Assembly (NCBI RefSeq): GCF_004125265.1
Contig: NZ_RDTE01000003.1
Coordinates: 6,076,001 to 6,140,000, forward strand
Length of the DNA: 64,000 bases
Reading direction: 5' to 3'
From: Streptomyces lydicus
GTDB taxonomy: Bacteria; Actinomycetota; Actinomycetes; Streptomycetales; Streptomycetaceae
Within the stretch, counting starts at the first letter, position 1. Each line of letters begins with the position of its first letter. A program made the position numbers and the translations under genes. Shown here piece after piece: positions 46,990 to 54,684 of the stretch. The notes beneath the pieces are model-generated. The model was not told where the DNA came from, did not search any database, and was given only the letters and a program-made list of their open reading frames with translations.

Positions 46990-48200
46990 CGACCAGCCCT
47001 ACCTCCCGGGCGTTCTCGATCCGGCGCTACACCCCCGAGCTCGGCACCTGGGGCAAGCTGACGGCGCGCGATTCGGTGCTGCGCAAACTGGACTGGACGC
47101 TGCTGCTGTCCTGTCTGGTGCTGTCGTTGATGGGGTCGCTGCTGGTCTTCTCCGCCACCCGCAACCGCACCGAGCTCAACCACGGTGACGAGTACTACTA
47201 CTTCCTGCACCATCTGCTGAATCTCGGTATCGGCCTGGCGCTGGCCGCCGCCACGATCTGGCTCGGGCACCGCACCCTCCGCGGCGCGGTCCCGATCCTC
47301 TACGCCCTGTCGGTCGTGTTGGCGCTGCTGGTCCTGACGCCGCTGGGCGCCACCATCAACGGTTCGCGTTCCTGGCTGGCGATCCCCGGCGGCTTCTCGC
47401 TCCAGCCCGCGGAGTTCGCGAAGATCACCATCACGCTCGGCATGGCGATGATCCTGGCGTCCCGGGTCGACGCGGGGGACAGCTCGCACCCCAGCCACCG
47501 CACCGTCGTCACCGCCCTCGGCCTGGCGGCCGTCCCGGTCGGCGTGATCATGCTGATGCCCGACCTCGGTTCGGTGATGGTGCTCGGCGCCGTCATCCTG
47601 GGCGTCCTGCTCTCCTCCGGTGCCTCCAACCGCTGGATCCTCGGGCTGGTCGGCACCGGCGTCGTGGGCTGTGTCGCCATCTGGCAGCTCGGACTGCTGG
47701 ATGCCTACCAGATCGCCCGCTTCGCCGCGTTCGCCAACCCGAGCCTCGACCCGGCCGGCGTCGGCTACAACACCAACCAGGCCCGGATCGCGATCGGCGG
47801 CGGCGGACTGACCGGCTCCGGGCTCTTCCACGGCAGCCAGACCACCGGCCAGTTCGTCCCCGAACAGCAGACGGACTTCATCTTCACCGTCGCCGGTGAG
47901 GAGCTCGGTTTCCTGGGCGCGGGCCTGATCATCGTGCTGCTCGGTGTCGTCCTGTGGCGCGCCTGCCGGATCGCGCGCGAGTCCACCGAGCTGTACGGCA
48001 CCATCGTCGCCGCCGGGATCATCGCGTGGTTCGCCTTCCAGTCCTTCGAGAACGTCGGGATGACCCTCGGCATCATGCCCGTCACCGGCCTCCCCCTGCC
48101 GTTCGTCTCCTATGGCGGCACCTCCATGTTCGCGGTCTGGATCGCGATCGGGCTGCTCCAGTCGATCCGGGTACAGCGCCCCCTGTCGGCCTCGCGCTGA
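46986..48200 (+). CDS. rodA: SEDS peptidoglycan glycosyltransferase RodA/Sfr
   Basis: A 404-residue SEDS-family protein with ten membrane helices, the glycan polymerase partner of PBP2. Diagnostic: INGSRSWLAIPGGFSLQPAE followed by FAKI, the catalytic-loop region FVPEQQTDFIFTVAGEELG, and the C-terminal MPVTGLPLPFVSYGGTSMF. The N-terminal 36 residues are polar. The GTG at 46986 overlaps the pbp2 stop by 4 bp (GTGA), so translation is coupled. It is the last gene of the mreC-mreD-pbp2-rodA run; the Streptomyces homologue is also called sfr. Confidence 0.95.
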   Translation: MTTSPTSRAFSIRRYTPELGTWGKLTARDSVLRKLDWTLLLSCLVLSLMGSLLVFSATRNRTELNHGDEYYYFLHHLLNLGIGLALAAATIWLGHRTLRGAVPILYALSVVLALLVLTPLGATINGSRSWLAIPGGFSLQPAEFAKITITLGMAMILASRVDAGDSSHPSHRTVVTALGLAAVPVGVIMLMPDLGSVMVLGAVILGVLLSSGASNRWILGLVGTGVVGCVAIWQLGLLDAYQIARFAAFANPSLDPAGVGYNTNQARIAIGGGGLTGSGLFHGSQTTGQFVPEQQTDFIFTVAGEELGFLGAGLIIVLLGVVLWRACRIARESTELYGTIVAAGIIAWFAFQSFENVGMTLGIMPVTGLPLPFVSYGGTSMFAVWIAIGLLQSIRVQRPLSASR

Positions 48201-48230
48201 CGCCGTCCCACGGCGGGAGACGCAACGCTG

Positions 48231-48279
48231 TCGGGGCGCAGCTCACTGCTCGGGGCGCACCTCGCTGCCCGGGGCGCGG
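48231..48279. repeat. 19-bp tandem repeat, about 2.6 copies
   Basis: Units at 48231 and 48250 (TCGGGGCGCASCTCRCTGC) and a partial one at 48269, directly after rodA and before the convergent RsbW-like gene. Confidence 0.75.
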
Positions 48280-48296
48280 CTTTGCCGGTGTCCGGC

Positions 48297-48737
48297 TCAC
48301 GGCCCGAGGTGGAGGTCGAACCACAGTGAGGCGGGCCGCGGCAGGTCCTCGGGCGGCGTCGTGCCCCAGTCGTCGGCGAGGCGGCCGGTCAGCAGGAGCC
48401 CGTAGTCGTCCGGCTGCCCGCCGGGCGCCGGCGGGGGAATGCGGACGGGAGCCCGGCCGTGCACGCTGATCCGCAGTCCGTGCCCGGTGGTCAGCATCCG
48501 CAGCAGGATGTCCGCCGTGTGCGGTGTGTGCAGATGCGCGCGGGTCACCGCCTCCGAGGTGAGCAGCACGGCGGTGTCGAGGAGCGGGAAGAGCGGGGTG
48601 CGGCGCAGCACGGCGTGGACGAAATCGCGGGCGGCCTTCGGGGCGGTGGGTGTGCTCGGCGCGGTGAGAATGTACGGTCGGGCGCCTGCCGAGACGTGGA
48701 AGCGTGTCCGGGTGACGGGCGCGGTTGTGGGGTGCAC
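48297..48737 (-). CDS. degenerate RsbW/SpoIIAB-like ATPase-fold protein
   Basis: A 146-residue protein with the outline of the HATPase_c regulators abundant in streptomycetes: N-terminal strand, APKAARDFVHAVLRRTPL helix, LLTSEAVTRAHLHT helix, and the end GLLLTGRLADDWGTTP. The N-box, normally E-x-x-x-N-A-x-x-H, reads EAVTRAHLH, so the Mg-binding Asn is Arg; the usual D-x-G-x-G box is replaced by HGRAPVRIPPPAPGG. It is therefore unlikely to be an active kinase and may be a binding-only regulator. The GTG at 48737 has GGGAGGGAG upstream. Its promoter should lie at about 48770-48840. Confidence 0.7.
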   Translation of the reverse strand: MHPTTAPVTRTRFHVSAGARPYILTAPSTPTAPKAARDFVHAVLRRTPLFPLLDTAVLLTSEAVTRAHLHTPHTADILLRMLTTGHGLRISVHGRAPVRIPPPAPGGQPDDYGLLLTGRLADDWGTTPPEDLPRPASLWFDLHLGP

Positions 48738-48855
48738 GGGTGTCTCCCTCCCCTGGGGGCGAGTGAGCGGCGATCGGTTTGCACGCTTGATTCGTACTCT
48801 GCGTACTCGATTCGTCACACAGAGTAACGCAAGTGGTGCGTTCGGCGCTACCCGT

Positions 48856-48960
48856 TGCCGTGGATCCCCCTGCCGTGGATCCCCCTGCCGTGGATCCCCC
48901 TGCCGCGGATCCCCCTGCCGCGGATCCCTCTGTCGCGGATCCTCCTGTCGCGGACCGTGC
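48856..48960. repeat. 15-bp minisatellite, seven copies
   Basis: Seven 15-bp units from 48856, consensus TGCCGTGGATCCCCC. Copies 1-3 are identical, 4-5 carry CCGCGG, and 6-7 are further decayed. On the plus strand one frame would encode VDPPA pentapeptides, but no good start or gene context supports it. It lies between the divergent RsbW-like and CYTH-CHAD genes. Confidence 0.9.
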
Positions 48961-49016
48961 GGCAGGGTGCCTGCCCTTGTCGGCTCGGGTGGGTGGCCTG
49001 GGCCGGGGCGGGTGAC

Positions 49017-49022
49017 TAGCCT
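49017..49022 (+). promoter_or_regulatory. candidate -10 box for leaderless CYTH-CHAD gene
   Basis: TAGCCT ends 6 nt before the ATG at 49029; no ribosome-binding site is present. Confidence 0.5.
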
Positions 49023-49028
49023 CGATGC

Positions 49029-50696
49029 ATGGCGGACACCGTGCGGGAAATCGAACGGAAGTACGAGGTTGACGGCGGTGCGCAGCTGCCCGACCTGGCC
49101 GGCGTCGACCGGGTCGCCACCGTCGCGGAAGCGGGCGTCGAGGAGCTGGACGCCCGCTACTACGACACTCCTGACCAGCGCCTCGCCGTGGACGCCATCA
49201 CGCTGCGCAGACGCACCGGCGGCAGGGACGCGGGCTGGCACCTGAAGCTGCCGGTCGCGCCGGGCGTCCGGGACGAAGTGCGGGCGCCGCTGTCCGATGC
49301 GCCGCCCCCGGAGCTGACCGCGCTCGTCCGGTCACGGGTGCTGGAGGGGGAGCTGGTTCCCCTCGTCCGGCTGCGGACGCGGCGCACGGTCCGGGTACTG
49401 CGCGATGCTGCGGGCGCACCGCTCGCGGAGCTGGCGGTGGACGAGGTGCACGCACAGCGGGCCGGGAAGTCCGCCAAGGGCAAAGCGGGCGCGGCCGGGG
49501 TCCGGTGGCGCGAGATGGAGGTGGAGCTGCTCGGGGGCGGCGACAGCGGGTTGCTGGACGAGGTCGGCCGGGCGCTGGTCGCGGCCGGGGCGCGCCCGGC
49601 CTCATCGGAGTCGAAGCTGGCGCGGGCGCTCGCCGAGACGGGCCTGGCGCGCGAGCGCCCCGCGCGCCCCGGCGAGGGCGAGGGAACGTCCCGCCCCCGA
49701 GGCTCCGGCAAGCGCGGAGGTGAAGCCATGGCGGCGAAGAGCAAGACCACGAATGGGAAGAACAGGACCACGGCCGGGAAGAGCAAGACCACGGCCGGGA
49801 AGAAGAAGCAACTCACTGCCGGGGACGTGGTGCTCCGGTATGTCCGCGAGCAGGTACGGGTGATCATCGAGCTGGATCCGGCGGTACGGCGCGATCTGCC
49901 CGACTCGGTACACCGGATGAGGGTCGCCACCCGCCGGCTGCGCAGCGCCTTCCGCTCGTACACGAAGGTGCTCGACCGCTCCGCCACCCGGCCCGTCGGC
50001 CTGGAGCTCCAGTGGCTGGCGGCGGAGCTGGGGGTGGACCGGGACCGGGAGGTGCTGACCGCGCGGCTGCAGCAGACGCTGGCCGAGGTGCCCCGCACGC
50101 TGCGGCTCGGCCCGGTGGACGCCCGGCTGCGGATCTGGTCCGAGCGGCGCCGGACCGGCGCGCGCAGGGAAGTGCTCTCCGTTTTGGACGGACCGCGCTA
50201 TATGGCGCTGCTGAAGACCCTGCACGCCCTCCTGGAGGCGCCGCCGCTGCGCCCGGCCGCGGACCGGCCGGCGTCCGAGGTGGCGGCCGGGGCCGTCCTG
50301 AAGGACTACCGGCGGCTGGCCCGCCGGGTGGAGGCCGCGCTGGCGGCCCCGGCCGGGCAGGCCCGGGACGAGGCGCTGCACGGCGCCCGCAAGGCCGCCA
50401 AGCGGACGCGGTACGCGGCGGAGGCCGCCCGTCCGGCGCTCGGCGGGCCGGCGAAGAAGTTCGCCCGGCGGATCAAGCGGGTGCAGCAGCTGCTGGGTGA
50501 CCACCAGGACGGCGTGGTGGCGCGCGGCGCGCTGCGCGAGCTGGCCACCCAGGCACAGCAGGCCGGTGAGGGCGGCTTCACCTTCGGTCTGCTCTACGGG
50601 CGTGAGGAGGCCCGCGCGGCGGACCGGGAGCGGGAGCTGCCGCGCCGGTGGAAGAAGGCCTCACGGCGCAAGCACCGGGCCGCGCTCCGGCCGTGA
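49029..50696 (+). CDS. CYTH-CHAD domain protein
   Basis: A 555-residue fusion. The CYTH domain (about residues 1-200) begins with EIERKYEVDG, the E-x-E-x-K site that binds triphosphates and metal. A Lys/Thr-rich linker follows (about 236-262, AKSKTTNGKNRTTAGKSKTT). The CHAD domain (about 268-550) has the polyphosphate-binding SVHRMRVATRRLRSAFRSY helix and HGARKAAKRTRYAAEAARPA. CHAD proteins bind polyphosphate granules and CYTH proteins may hydrolyse triphosphates, so a role in polyphosphate metabolism is likely. Start at ATG 49029, probably leaderless. No ppk gene is nearby. Confidence 0.92.
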   Translation: MADTVREIERKYEVDGGAQLPDLAGVDRVATVAEAGVEELDARYYDTPDQRLAVDAITLRRRTGGRDAGWHLKLPVAPGVRDEVRAPLSDAPPPELTALVRSRVLEGELVPLVRLRTRRTVRVLRDAAGAPLAELAVDEVHAQRAGKSAKGKAGAAGVRWREMEVELLGGGDSGLLDEVGRALVAAGARPASSESKLARALAETGLARERPARPGEGEGTSRPRGSGKRGGEAMAAKSKTTNGKNRTTAGKSKTTAGKKKQLTAGDVVLRYVREQVRVIIELDPAVRRDLPDSVHRMRVATRRLRSAFRSYTKVLDRSATRPVGLELQWLAAELGVDRDREVLTARLQQTLAEVPRTLRLGPVDARLRIWSERRRTGARREVLSVLDGPRYMALLKTLHALLEAPPLRPAADRPASEVAAGAVLKDYRRLARRVEAALAAPAGQARDEALHGARKAAKRTRYAAEAARPALGGPAKKFARRIKRVQQLLGDHQDGVVARGALRELATQAQQAGEGGFTFGLLYGREEARAADRERELPRRWKKASRRKHRAALRP

Positions 50697-50732
50697 GCGC
50701 ACGGCGGCGGGCCGCCGCACCGCACGACGGCC

Positions 50733-50779
50733 GGCCGCCGCACCACGCGCCCCCGCCGGCCGCCGCACCACGCGCCCCC
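50733..50779. repeat. 25-bp-period direct repeat, two copies
   Basis: GGCCGCCGCACCACGCGCCC at 50733 and again at 50758, with a looser third copy at about 50709; located between the CYTH-CHAD and radical SAM genes. Confidence 0.7.
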
Positions 50780-50899
50780 GGCCGTCCGCCTGCTGCCTGC
50801 TCCCCGGGCGCTCCGTGGGCTGCCGGATCGCCGTGCGAGGGGGCGGCTTCGAGCGGTTACGCTTGAGAGTCGCCCCCTGCCAGCTCACGAAGGTTCGAG

Positions 50900-52825
50900 A
50901 TGTCTGCCGAGTCGGTCTTCCCGCAGCTCGAGGCCCTGCTCCCGCATGTGCAGAAGCCCATTCAGTACGTCGGCGGTGAGCTGAACTCCACCGTCAAGGA
51001 CTGGGACTCCTGTGATGTGCGGTGGTCGCTCATGTACCCGGACGCCTACGAGGTCGGTCTGCCCAACCAGGGCGTCATGATCCTCTACGAGGTCCTCAAC
51101 GAACGCGAGGGCGTGCTGGCCGAGCGCACGTACAGCGTGTGGCCGGACCTCGAAGCGCTGATGCGTGAGCACCACGTCCCGCAGTTCACGGTCGACGCAC
51201 ACCGCCCCGTCGGCGCCTTCGACGTGCTCGGTGTCTCCTTCTCGACCGAGCTGGGCTACACCAACCTCCTCACCGCCCTGGACCTCGCCGGCATCCCGAT
51301 GGAGTCCAAGGACCGCACGGAGGACCACCCGATCGTCCTGGCGGGCGGCCACGCGGCCTTCAACCCCGAGCCGATCGCGGACTTCCTGGACTGCGCGGTC
51401 GTGGGCGACGGCGAGCAGGCGGTGCTGGAGATCACCGAGATCATCCGCGCCTGGAAGGCCGAGGACCGGCCCGGCGGCCGCGACGAGCTGCTGTTCCGCC
51501 TGGCGAAGACCGGCAGCGTCTACGTCCCCAAGTTCTACGACGTCGAATACCTGGCCGACGGACGGATCTCCCGCGTCGTGCCGAACCGCTCCGGCGTCCC
51601 GTGGCGGGTGTCCAAGCACACCGTCATGGACCTGGACGAGTGGCCCTACCCCAAGCAGCCGCTCGTCCCCCTGGCCGAGACCGTGCACGAGCGGATGTCG
51701 GTCGAGATCTTCCGTGGCTGCACCCGCGGCTGCCGTTTCTGCCAGGCCGGCATGATCACGCGCCCCGTACGGGAGCGAAGCATCACCGGCATCGGCGACA
51801 TGGTGGACAAGGGCCTGAAGGCCACGGGATTCGAGGAGGTCGGCCTGCTGTCGCTGTCCTCCGCGGACCACACCGAGATCGGCGACATCGCCAAGGGGCT
51901 CGCCGACCGGTACGAGGAAGACAAGATCGGTCTGTCGCTGCCGTCGACCCGGGTCGACGCCTTCAACGTCGATCTTGCCAACGAGCTGACGCGCAACGGC
52001 CGTCGCTCCGGTCTGACCTTCGCGCCCGAGGGCGGCTCCGAGCGGATGCGCAAGGTCATCAACAAGATGGTCTCCGAAGAGGACCTGATCAGGACCGTCT
52101 CCACGGCCTACGGCAACGGCTGGCGGCAGGTGAAGCTGTACTTCATGTGCGGTCTGCCGACCGAGACCGACGAGGACGTGCTCCAGATCGGCGACATGGC
52201 GGTCAAGGTCATCGCCGAGGGCCGCAAGGTCTCCGGACAGAACGACATCCGCTGCACGGTCTCCATCGGCGGCTTCGTCCCCAAGCCGCACACCCCCTTC
52301 CAGTGGGCGCCGCAGCTGTCGGCGGAGGAGACGGACGCCCGTCTCGAAAAGCTCCGGGACAAGATCCGCGGCGACAAGAAGTACGGCCGCTCCATCGGCT
52401 TCCGCTACCACGACGGCAAGCCCGGCATCGTCGAGGGCCTGCTCTCGCGCGGCGACCGCCGCGTCGGCTCGGTCATCCGCGCCGTCTACGAGGGCGGCGG
52501 CCGCTTCGACGGCTGGCGCGAGCACTTCTCGTACGACCGCTGGATGAAGGCCGCCGAGGAGACGCTGCCCGGCTTCGGCGTGGACGTCGCCTGGTACACC
52601 ACCCGCGAGCGGGAGTACGAGGAGGTCCTGCCCTGGGACCACCTCGACTCCGGCCTCGACAAGGACTGGCTCTGGGAGGACTGGCAGGACGCGCTCGACG
52701 AGACCGAGGTCGAGGACTGCCGCTGGACCCCGTGCTTCGACTGCGGCGTCTGCCCCCAGCTCGACCTCGACATCCAGATCGGCCCCACCGGCAAGAAGCT
52801 GCTGCCACTGACCGTCGTCAAGTAG
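50900..52825 (+). CDS. radical SAM protein (TIGR03960-type)
   Basis: A 641-residue radical SAM protein. The N-terminal ~200 residues look like a B12-binding-type Rossmann fold (MYPDAYEVGLPNQGVMILYE; GVSFSTELGYTNLLTALDL). The radical SAM core has the iron-sulfur signature C-x3-C-x2-C in FRGCTRGCRFCQAGMITRP. Later blocks LSLPSTRVDAFNVDLANEL and VSIGGFVPKPHTPFQW match the uncharacterised TIGR03960 family. Near the C-terminus a Cys-rich stretch (CFDCGVC, about 615-621) may bind a second cluster. Its family partner, TIGR03936/DUF2344, lies at 54685-55527, just before rne. AAGG ribosome site; a -10-like TACGCT at 50858 gives a ~35-nt leader. Substrate unknown. Confidence 0.9.
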   Translation: MSAESVFPQLEALLPHVQKPIQYVGGELNSTVKDWDSCDVRWSLMYPDAYEVGLPNQGVMILYEVLNEREGVLAERTYSVWPDLEALMREHHVPQFTVDAHRPVGAFDVLGVSFSTELGYTNLLTALDLAGIPMESKDRTEDHPIVLAGGHAAFNPEPIADFLDCAVVGDGEQAVLEITEIIRAWKAEDRPGGRDELLFRLAKTGSVYVPKFYDVEYLADGRISRVVPNRSGVPWRVSKHTVMDLDEWPYPKQPLVPLAETVHERMSVEIFRGCTRGCRFCQAGMITRPVRERSITGIGDMVDKGLKATGFEEVGLLSLSSADHTEIGDIAKGLADRYEEDKIGLSLPSTRVDAFNVDLANELTRNGRRSGLTFAPEGGSERMRKVINKMVSEEDLIRTVSTAYGNGWRQVKLYFMCGLPTETDEDVLQIGDMAVKVIAEGRKVSGQNDIRCTVSIGGFVPKPHTPFQWAPQLSAEETDARLEKLRDKIRGDKKYGRSIGFRYHDGKPGIVEGLLSRGDRRVGSVIRAVYEGGGRFDGWREHFSYDRWMKAAEETLPGFGVDVAWYTTREREYEEVLPWDHLDSGLDKDWLWEDWQDALDETEVEDCRWTPCFDCGVCPQLDLDIQIGPTGKKLLPLTVVK

Positions 52826-52905
52826 CGCCTCCCATAAGCCTCTTCGGCCCGGCTCCCCCGCACCCGGGGGAGCCGGGCCGTGGTGTACTCCCGCACAATG
52901 ACGTG

Positions 52906-53478
52906 ATGTCACCGAAGCTCATCGCCCCCACCACCCGCGCCCATGCCTCCTTCCTCGCCGCGATGGACGAGTTCCGTGCCGACGGCGCCGAGCGGGTACC
53001 GCACTCCAGCCTCGGCCGCGAGCTGAGCACGTGGGCCGGCCGCTGGGCGAGTGCGGAGGGGTTCGCGGAGTACGTCGATGCGATCAGCGGCGCACCGGGC
53101 GAGGAACGCGCCGACGGTGTGGTCCCCAAGACCACCCGGTGGTGGGTGGCGGACGGCAGCTATCTGGGACGGGTCACCTTCCGCCACCGCCTCACCGATG
53201 AACTCCTCCACTACGGCGGCCACCTCGGCTATGCCGTACGCCCAAGCGCCCGCCGCCGCGGCCACGCCACCGCGATGCTGCGCGCCGCGCTGCCCGTCGC
53301 CCATCACGAGCTGGGTATCGACCCGGTGCTGATCACCTGCGACCACACCAATACCGGCTCGCGTAGGGTCATCGAGGCCTGCGGCGGGATCTTCGAGGAC
53401 CGGCGCGGGGAGAAGCTGCGCTACTGGATCCACGCGGCCGCGCCCGCCGCCGGAGAGGAGCCGCGCCGGGGCTTCTGA
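52906..53478 (+). CDS. GNAT-family N-acetyltransferase
   Basis: A 190-residue acetyltransferase. The acetyl-CoA-binding loop is GYAVRPSARRRGHATAMLRA (about residues 107-126), followed by ITCDHTNTGSRRVIEACGGI, typical of streptothricin-type/YxbD-like GNAT enzymes. The ATG at 52906 is used; a GTG directly before it is possible. CACAAT ends 6 nt upstream and there is no ribosome site, so this too may be leaderless. It lies between two radical-SAM-linked genes. The acceptor is unknown. Confidence 0.88.
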   Translation: MSPKLIAPTTRAHASFLAAMDEFRADGAERVPHSSLGRELSTWAGRWASAEGFAEYVDAISGAPGEERADGVVPKTTRWWVADGSYLGRVTFRHRLTDELLHYGGHLGYAVRPSARRRGHATAMLRAALPVAHHELGIDPVLITCDHTNTGSRRVIEACGGIFEDRRGEKLRYWIHAAAPAAGEEPRRGF

Positions 53479-53530
53479 GGGGCCGCGGGACAGGCGGTAC
53501 GGCGCGGGAAGAACAAGGGGGAGGGGTCGA

Positions 53531-54646
53531 ATGGAGCCCACTGGCAACGACCGGCGGGTGCCCGCCCGTTATGAGCCGGGCGAGGGCTGTGTGACCCAAG
53601 TGGTCCGTATTCCGGTACGGATCGTGGTGCTGGTGCTCGTGGTGCCGGTGCGCCTGGTGTGGGACGCGCTGACCGCCGCCGGCCGGGCCGTGGACCGGAG
53701 CGTGCTGCGCCCCCTCGGCCGCGGCCTCGCCCGGCTGTGGCGCACCCTCGTGGTCGTCCCCGTGGCCTGGGCCTGGCGCACCCTCGTCGTGCTCCCGCTC
53801 GGGTGGACCTGGCGCACGCTGGTCGTCGCCCCGCTGGGGTGGCTGTGGCGCGCCGTCCTCGCCCCGGCCGGCCGCGGGACCGGCAGGGCGGTGGCGTGGC
53901 TGGTGCGCCAGCTGCTCGTGCTCCCCGCGCGGTGGCTGTACGCCCATGTGCTGACGCCGGTGGGGCACGGCCTCGCCTGGCTCCTGAGGGGACTGGGCGC
54001 GGCCCTGCGCTGGGTGGGGCTGGCGTTGTTCGTGTGGCCGTGGGTGACCCTGTGGCGGTATGTGCTGGCACCCGTCGGCCGGGGGATCGGCGCTGCCCTG
54101 GCGTGGCTGGTCCGCCTGCTCGTCGTCGTCCCCGCGCAGTGGCTGTACGCCCGTGTGCTGTCACCGGCCGGACGGGGCCTCGCCTGGCTGGTACGCGGCC
54201 TCGGCGCCGTTCTCGCCACCCTCGTGCGGTGGCTCGTGGTCGTGCCGCTGGTCACCCTGTGGCGGTATGTGCTGGTGCCCGCCGGGCGCCTGCTGGCCGC
54301 CGTGGTGACGGTGCTGGTGCGCGAGACGGGAGCGGCGCTCGGGCACTGCTGGCGGGCCGCGGGAATCGTCTCCAGGGCGATCGGCCGGATTCTCGCCACG
54401 GTGCTGCGGTGGGTCCTCGTCGAACCGCTGCGGTGGGTGTACCGCAGCGTGCTCACCCCTCTCGGGCACGGCATCCGGGACGGCGTCTGGCGGCCGGTCC
54501 GGCAGGCCCTGCGCACCGCCCGCGCGGCCGTGCGGCAGACCCGCAGGGAGATCCGGCGGGCGCTGTTCGGCGCCCCCGCCGAGCCCCGGCCGGCCACCGC
54601 CGCCGAGCCCGGCGGGAACCGCGAGCCCCCGGCACACGTACTCTAG
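53531..54646 (+). CDS. Trp/Arg-rich repeat protein of unknown function
   Basis: A 371-residue protein of Val, Leu, Arg and about two dozen Trp. Seven VLxP(A/V/L)G motifs begin at residues 58, 109, 140, 178, 209, 247 and 307. Residues 109-177 and 178-246 are a 69-residue tandem duplication, and residues 70-106 hold three shorter repeats of the WRTLVVxPxxW type. No family or catalytic motif is recognised. Helices carry Arg at regular steps, so they are probably amphipathic or half-buried rather than clean membrane spans. No signal peptide. The tail (about 320-371) is Arg-rich, then Pro/Ala/Glu-rich. Strong ribosome site (GGGGGAGGGG) before the ATG. Lies between the TIGR03960 and TIGR03936 genes. 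Confidence 0.75.
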   Translation: MEPTGNDRRVPARYEPGEGCVTQVVRIPVRIVVLVLVVPVRLVWDALTAAGRAVDRSVLRPLGRGLARLWRTLVVVPVAWAWRTLVVLPLGWTWRTLVVAPLGWLWRAVLAPAGRGTGRAVAWLVRQLLVLPARWLYAHVLTPVGHGLAWLLRGLGAALRWVGLALFVWPWVTLWRYVLAPVGRGIGAALAWLVRLLVVVPAQWLYARVLSPAGRGLAWLVRGLGAVLATLVRWLVVVPLVTLWRYVLVPAGRLLAAVVTVLVRETGAALGHCWRAAGIVSRAIGRILATVLRWVLVEPLRWVYRSVLTPLGHGIRDGVWRPVRQALRTARAAVRQTRREIRRALFGAPAEPRPATAAEPGGNREPPAHVL

Positions 54647-54684
54647 GTAGCAGTACGACCGCACTCACGAAGGACTGAACGACA

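Noticed and set aside
48833..49015. Plus-strand frame encoding VDPPA pentapeptide repeats
   Set aside because: Created by the 15-bp minisatellite; it has no ribosome site and ends directly before the CYTH-CHAD promoter.
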